Source: Marispirochaeta sp963667435
Lineage (GTDB): Bacteria > Spirochaetota > Spirochaetia > JC444 > Marispirochaetaceae
Assembly (NCBI GenBank): GCA_963667435.1
Contig: OY763414.1
Coordinates: 4,402,001 to 4,466,000 of the forward strand
Direction of reading: 5' to 3'
Length of the DNA: 64,000 nucleotides
The notes beneath the pieces are model-generated. The model did not search any database, was not told the DNA's origin, and was given only the letters and a program-made list of their open reading frames with translations. The translations under genes were made by a program, and so were the position numbers. This document shows, piece by piece, positions 60,838-64,000 of the stretch (the stretch's first letter is position 1; each line of letters opens with the position of its first letter).

Positions 60838-62291
60838 TTGTCCATCTCCTGAACCGGCATGCTGCCGATACGACTGTGGAGTAGTTCGCTTCCCGATCCC
60901 CGTTTTGTCAACTGGAGCATATCCATACCTGTTTCCCTGGCGATTATTTTCAGTATGCGGAAGCTGCAGAAGCCTCCCTGACACCTGCCCATGCCTGCCC
61001 GGGTGTAGAATTTTATGCCGTCCAGGGTAGTATGGCCGTGCCGGATGGCTTCGATTATTTCCGCTTCGCTTACCGATTCACAGCGGCAGATAATTTCACC
61101 ATAGGCCGGGTTTTCGGCAATCAGACGGTCACGGGTTTCCTGGTCGGCGGTACGGAAACGGGTAAGCCCGGGAATCATCGGATCATATCCCGGACGTTCC
61201 TGGAGATTAAGTCCCGCATCCCGGAGCAGATCTTTGACATAATCCGCAATTGCCGGGGCGGCGGTCAATCCGGGACTCTGAATTCCCGCAGCCTGTATAA
61301 GCCTGGGCTCGGCTTCTGATCGGTCAATATAAAAGTCTTCTTTATCCTCAAGTACGGGTCTCAACCCCGCAAAACTGGTAATAATATCCCTTTCCGAAAC
61401 AATCGGAATTAGACGCCGGGCACTGGAAAATGCCCGGGAGAAATTCTCGCTGGTGGTGGCGGTGTCATTTTTGCTCTCCCGGATTTCCGCTGTCGGACCT
61501 ATCATGGTTGTACCTTCCACTGTGGGTATAACCAGCATTCCTTTGGAGTGCCTGCCGGGTACGGGAAATACTACTTTGGATGTGAATGCACTTGCGTTGC
61601 GGTCCAGAAGGAATTCTTCTCCCTTTCTTGGAATAATCCGGAATACTTCCGCACCGAAAAGTGCTGAAACTTCGTCGGCAAACAGTCCTGCTGCATTCAC
61701 TGCCCAGCGTGACCGGACCTGCTCTCCGGAGGAGGAGTACAGCGTAAAACTGTCGGCCTGTTTCTGCACCTCCGTCAGCTGAAAATCAGTCTTCAGTTCC
61801 ACACCGTTTTTCCGGGCAGATTCCATCAGGGCAAATACAAACCGGTAGGGTTCTACAATACCGCCGTTGGGTGCATGAAGTCCGCCGGCGATATCCGGGT
61901 TGAGTTTCGGCTCCAGTGAGAGCATTCGTTCACGGTTGCAGAGCTCGATACCGATGGCACCGTTTTCCAGACCGTTCTCATACAGGGTTTCCACATGACG
62001 CATCTCCTCTGTGGTGAACGCCGCAATTAGAATCCCGCAGCGCCTGAAGGGAAAATGCAGCTCCTTCTGCAATTCGTCATAGCGGAGGTTTCCCTTGATT
62101 TCAAGACGCCCTTTCAAGGTGTCTGAGCGATAATGAAAACCGCCGTGGACAATGCCTGAATTTGCTTTTGACACACCAAAGCTGATATCGGCGGCTTTTT
62201 CCAGGACTACAATTTTGAGATTATATTCTGACATCCGCCGGGCTATGGCAGAACCCACGACACCCGCCCCGATTATGGCCAGATCGTACAT
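60834..62291 (-). CDS. GlpA-like FAD-dependent dehydrogenase with BFD-type [2Fe-2S] domain, copy 1
   Basis: 485 residues. FAD motif LAIIGAGVVGSAIARRMSEY is followed by KANSGIVHGGFHYRSDTLKG, and the substrate region has AAGIQSPGLTAAPAIADYV. The C-terminal BFD domain has CRCESVSEAEI and MGRCQGGFC. Closest to anaerobic glycerol-3-phosphate dehydrogenases. Two such genes in one operon are unusual: two substrates or two isomers could be served, or the copies form a heteromer. The start is ATG 62291; a 106-base gap separates it from the isomerase gene. Confidence 0.92.
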   Translation of the reverse strand: MYDLAIIGAGVVGSAIARRMSEYNLKIVVLEKAADISFGVSKANSGIVHGGFHYRSDTLKGRLEIKGNLRYDELQKELHFPFRRCGILIAAFTTEEMRHVETLYENGLENGAIGIELCNRERMLSLEPKLNPDIAGGLHAPNGGIVEPYRFVFALMESARKNGVELKTDFQLTEVQKQADSFTLYSSSGEQVRSRWAVNAAGLFADEVSALFGAEVFRIIPRKGEEFLLDRNASAFTSKVVFPVPGRHSKGMLVIPTVEGTTMIGPTAEIRESKNDTATTSENFSRAFSSARRLIPIVSERDIITSFAGLRPVLEDKEDFYIDRSEAEPRLIQAAGIQSPGLTAAPAIADYVKDLLRDAGLNLQERPGYDPMIPGLTRFRTADQETRDRLIAENPAYGEIICRCESVSEAEIIEAIRHGHTTLDGIKFYTRAGMGRCQGGFCSFRILKIIARETGMDMLQLTKRGSGSELLHSRIGSMPVQEMDK

Positions 62292-62397
62292 CTATTCCCG
62301 TCCTTGTTAATCAGTTGTATGAGACAGCTTCAGAAATATTCAGGAACAGGGTTGCGTAGGCAGAAGGACAGTTCTGTTTCCCGATTACCTGATACTG

Positions 62398-63246
62398 CTA
62401 TGATAGCAGCTCCATGGCAATTTTGCCGTACTGAAGGTAAATTTTCTCCATGGCATCAGCATTTCCATCCATGCTTTTATGAATCTGCACCAGCATATGA
62501 GGTTCAATGGTGTACATTCCTGTGTATGCAGATGCCTCAAGATCTTCGATAATCGGCCGGATTTCGCACTGACCCTCTCCGGGAAAACAGTGAACTGCTT
62601 TACCGTTATCATCTAAATAGCTGTCTTTTATATGAAAATGTACAATCCTCGGTTTTGCAGCGTGGTAGAAATCCCATACTTCCTCGGGTTTGGAGCCGTG
62701 GTTAATCGGATTCCCGGGATCAAACACAATCTGCAGTGCCGAACTGTCGATCTCATTCAGAAGGCGCTTCAGATTTTCCGGACTCTGACTGGCCCAACCG
62801 TCGCAGTTTTCATGAACCAGTACAATGCCTTTATCTTCCGCGATACGGACCAGCTCCCGTATCCGTTTCAAGGATTCTGCAGCCCACTCCTTCTCGGAAA
62901 GTCCGCCTGAGGTATAGGACATAATACGCATATAGTCAGTATTGAGACGTTTCATTCGTGGTACTGAACGTAGAAGATCATCCCTGTCGATGGAGAAATC
63001 CCCGGTAACAGGGCGGGCCCAGTTTGCAATGGACGATCCGAAAGCCGAAACGGAAAACCCTCGATCTGTAACTTCAGCGGCAACCTTGTCAAAGGCCGCG
63101 TCATCCATTTCACAGATATTCTCACCTTCCACAGTGCGCAGTTCAATGCTGTTCCAGCCCAGCTGTTCGTGTATACTTAGCTGTCTGGATATCGCAGTTG
63201 CCCCTTCGTCTGCTATTCCGGAAAAACGCTCAAGTCCGATTTTCAT
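62398..63246 (-). CDS. sugar phosphate isomerase/epimerase (xylose isomerase-like TIM barrel)
   Basis: 282 residues from ATG 63246 (MKIGLERFSGIADEGATAIS), overlapping the dehydrogenase gene by 17 bases. AP endonuclease 2/xylose isomerase-like TIM barrel: LGWNSIELRTVEGENI, the Glu/His region VLVHENCDGWASQS, QIVFDPGNPINHG, and IVHFHIKDSYLDDNGKAVHCFPGEGQ near the metal-binding C-side. Metal ligands Glu, Asp and His are in place. It probably isomerises or epimerises a keto sugar in the same polyol or sugar pathway as the flanking dehydrogenases. Confidence 0.9.
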   Translation of the reverse strand: MKIGLERFSGIADEGATAISRQLSIHEQLGWNSIELRTVEGENICEMDDAAFDKVAAEVTDRGFSVSAFGSSIANWARPVTGDFSIDRDDLLRSVPRMKRLNTDYMRIMSYTSGGLSEKEWAAESLKRIRELVRIAEDKGIVLVHENCDGWASQSPENLKRLLNEIDSSALQIVFDPGNPINHGSKPEEVWDFYHAAKPRIVHFHIKDSYLDDNGKAVHCFPGEGQCEIRPIIEDLEASAYTGMYTIEPHMLVQIHKSMDGNADAMEKIYLQYGKIAMELLS

Positions 63247-64000
63247 ATGTCCTCCACTGAACAAGTATACCCGTGTATTCACCCGGGTGCTCAAGAATTT
63301 TTGTGTAGACAGCCGGAATTTCCTCCGGATGTATGTGATGGGTAATAAGGGGAGATACCTTCAGTTTATCTTCTGCAAGTTTGTTCAGGCTGAGCTTGAG
63401 AATAGCGCCTGTTTCATTCCCCTGAATTGTCTCATGTGCTCCACTGAGCACCACCAGCTTCCGGTGCAGGTGCTTGTAGGGGTTCAAGGTAACTTCTCCC
63501 CGGGTGGAACCTATCAGAATGATTTGCCCGCGTGTTGCTACCCGTTCTAAAGCGATATTGATAACCCCGGGCGATCCGGTTGCCTCGACTATGGTATCCG
63601 GTGAGAATGATGATTCCGGACTGCTGTTTTCCCTGTCGGCAGTAATACCGCAGGCGGAAGCCATTTCAAGCCGTTCTTTTGAGAGATCAGTGATTCGGAC
63701 CTCTTCTGCTCCCTCAAGGTTAAACCACTGGGCTGCAAGGTTCCCCACAATCCCTGCACCGTAGACCAGAACTTTTTCCGGTGGTCGGCATGTTGCAAGA
63801 TATGCACTGCGGGCAATCTGGGCAAAACGGGAAAAGCAGGCAATTTCCGGATCAAGATTCTTCGGGATTGCTGCCCATAAAGCCTTGCCGTCACCGATCA
63901 GAGAATAATCGGCATGGGGTCCGTAATGCATTACTGCTGTTCCCGGTTTCAGACCTTCAATCCTGCTCTCAAGGACAACACCTGCAGATGCATAACCTGC
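63230..64000 (-). CDS. zinc-type (MDR) alcohol/polyol dehydrogenase, 5' end outside window
   Basis: At least 256 residues; the frame is open through 64000, so the N-terminus is beyond the window. The visible part begins AGYASAGVVLESRIEGLKPG, a typical MDR linker, and has the NAD-binding VLVYGAGIVGNLAAQWFN and VRITDLSKERLEMASACG. The C-terminal part (ATRGQIILIGSTRGEVTL) is complete. It resembles sorbitol/threonine-type dehydrogenases. It is the first visible gene of the minus-strand operon and overlaps the isomerase by 17 bases. Confidence 0.9.
   Translation of the reverse strand, partial: AGYASAGVVLESRIEGLKPGTAVMHYGPHADYSLIGDGKALWAAIPKNLDPEIACFSRFAQIARSAYLATCRPPEKVLVYGAGIVGNLAAQWFNLEGAEEVRITDLSKERLEMASACGITADRENSSPESSFSPDTIVEATGSPGVINIALERVATRGQIILIGSTRGEVTLNPYKHLHRKLVVLSGAHETIQGNETGAILKLSLNKLAEDKLKVSPLITHHIHPEEIPAVYTKILEHPGEYTGILVQWRTYENRT

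Noticed and set aside
1..64000. tRNA, rRNA, riboswitch or CRISPR array
   Set aside because: I looked for T-loop (GGTTCGAATCC-like) motifs, regular repeats and long conserved leaders in the gaps and saw none; weak or unusual RNAs could be missed by eye.

Overview
The window looks like a chromosomal segment of a free-living, probably anaerobic or facultative spirochaete (Spirochaetales, Sediminispirochaeta/Marispirochaeta-like). This is inferred from the TRAP binding protein whose signal peptide ends in FAGGQQ, from several short-lipobox lipoproteins, and from the mix of TRAP import, anaerobic glycerol-3-phosphate-type oxidoreductases, hemerythrins and c-di-GMP genes. No rRNA, tRNA or other firm taxonomic marker is present, so the placement is tentative.

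Layout. 0-5 kb: the end of an aldo/keto reductase gene, then a dctQ-dctM-dctP TRAP operon whose two membrane genes each carry a one-base homopolymer frameshift, then a lipoprotein gene with a T10 tract in its signal peptide. 5-10.4 kb: an SF1 helicase, an SDR, a repetitive coiled-coil membrane protein and RecQ. 10.4-16.9 kb (minus strand): a two-component system with a small secreted protein, followed by an ABC exporter with two ABC-2 permeases, a NEW3-domain membrane protein and a calcium-repeat exported protein. 17-20 kb: a U32 peptidase/RlhA-like protein and a C39-like exported protein. 20-25.4 kb: an amino-acid operon (RidA, YheO/DauR-type regulator, aminotransferase, NhaC-type antiporter) whose promoter is bracketed by a perfect 13-bp inverted repeat, then an aldo/keto reductase pair. 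25-37.4 kb: transketolase, a lipoprotein cysteine hydrolase, a GAF histidine kinase with an HDOD response regulator, an HpaI-type aldolase with an FGGY kinase, a DUF362 protein and a lipoate ligase.

37.5-55 kb is an accessory region. It holds an intact and a frameshifted hemerythrin gene, a dead copy of the coiled-coil gene, a sigma-54 activator with a CARF-like N-terminal sensor, a diguanylate cyclase, a TetR/iron-alcohol-dehydrogenase deletion chimera, an HD-GYP remnant and a DUF6765 gene. A type I restriction-modification locus follows: hsdM, hsdS, a diverged hsdR 5' copy, a Schlafen/AlbA_2 gene, an IS3 element, then hsdR split by an IS256-family element with a clear 8-bp target duplication, and a PD-(D/E)XK-like gene.

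55-64 kb: a HAD phosphatase and a DUF2721 membrane protein, then a minus-strand catabolic operon: Zn-dependent dehydrogenase (cut by the window edge), sugar isomerase/epimerase, GlpA-like dehydrogenase, FAD/NAD oxidoreductase, DUF1667 protein, a second GlpA-like dehydrogenase and a URO-D-family protein. Most of these genes overlap by a few bases, and together they suggest oxidation of a polyol phosphate or a related substrate.

The most interesting items are the CARF-like sigma-54 activator, the layered insertions and imperfect direct repeat in the R-M locus, the operator-like inverted repeat at ridA, and the cluster of decayed genes around 38-42.7 kb. Four one-base homopolymer indels in the window could be real inactivation, phase variation or assembly error; reads are needed to tell.
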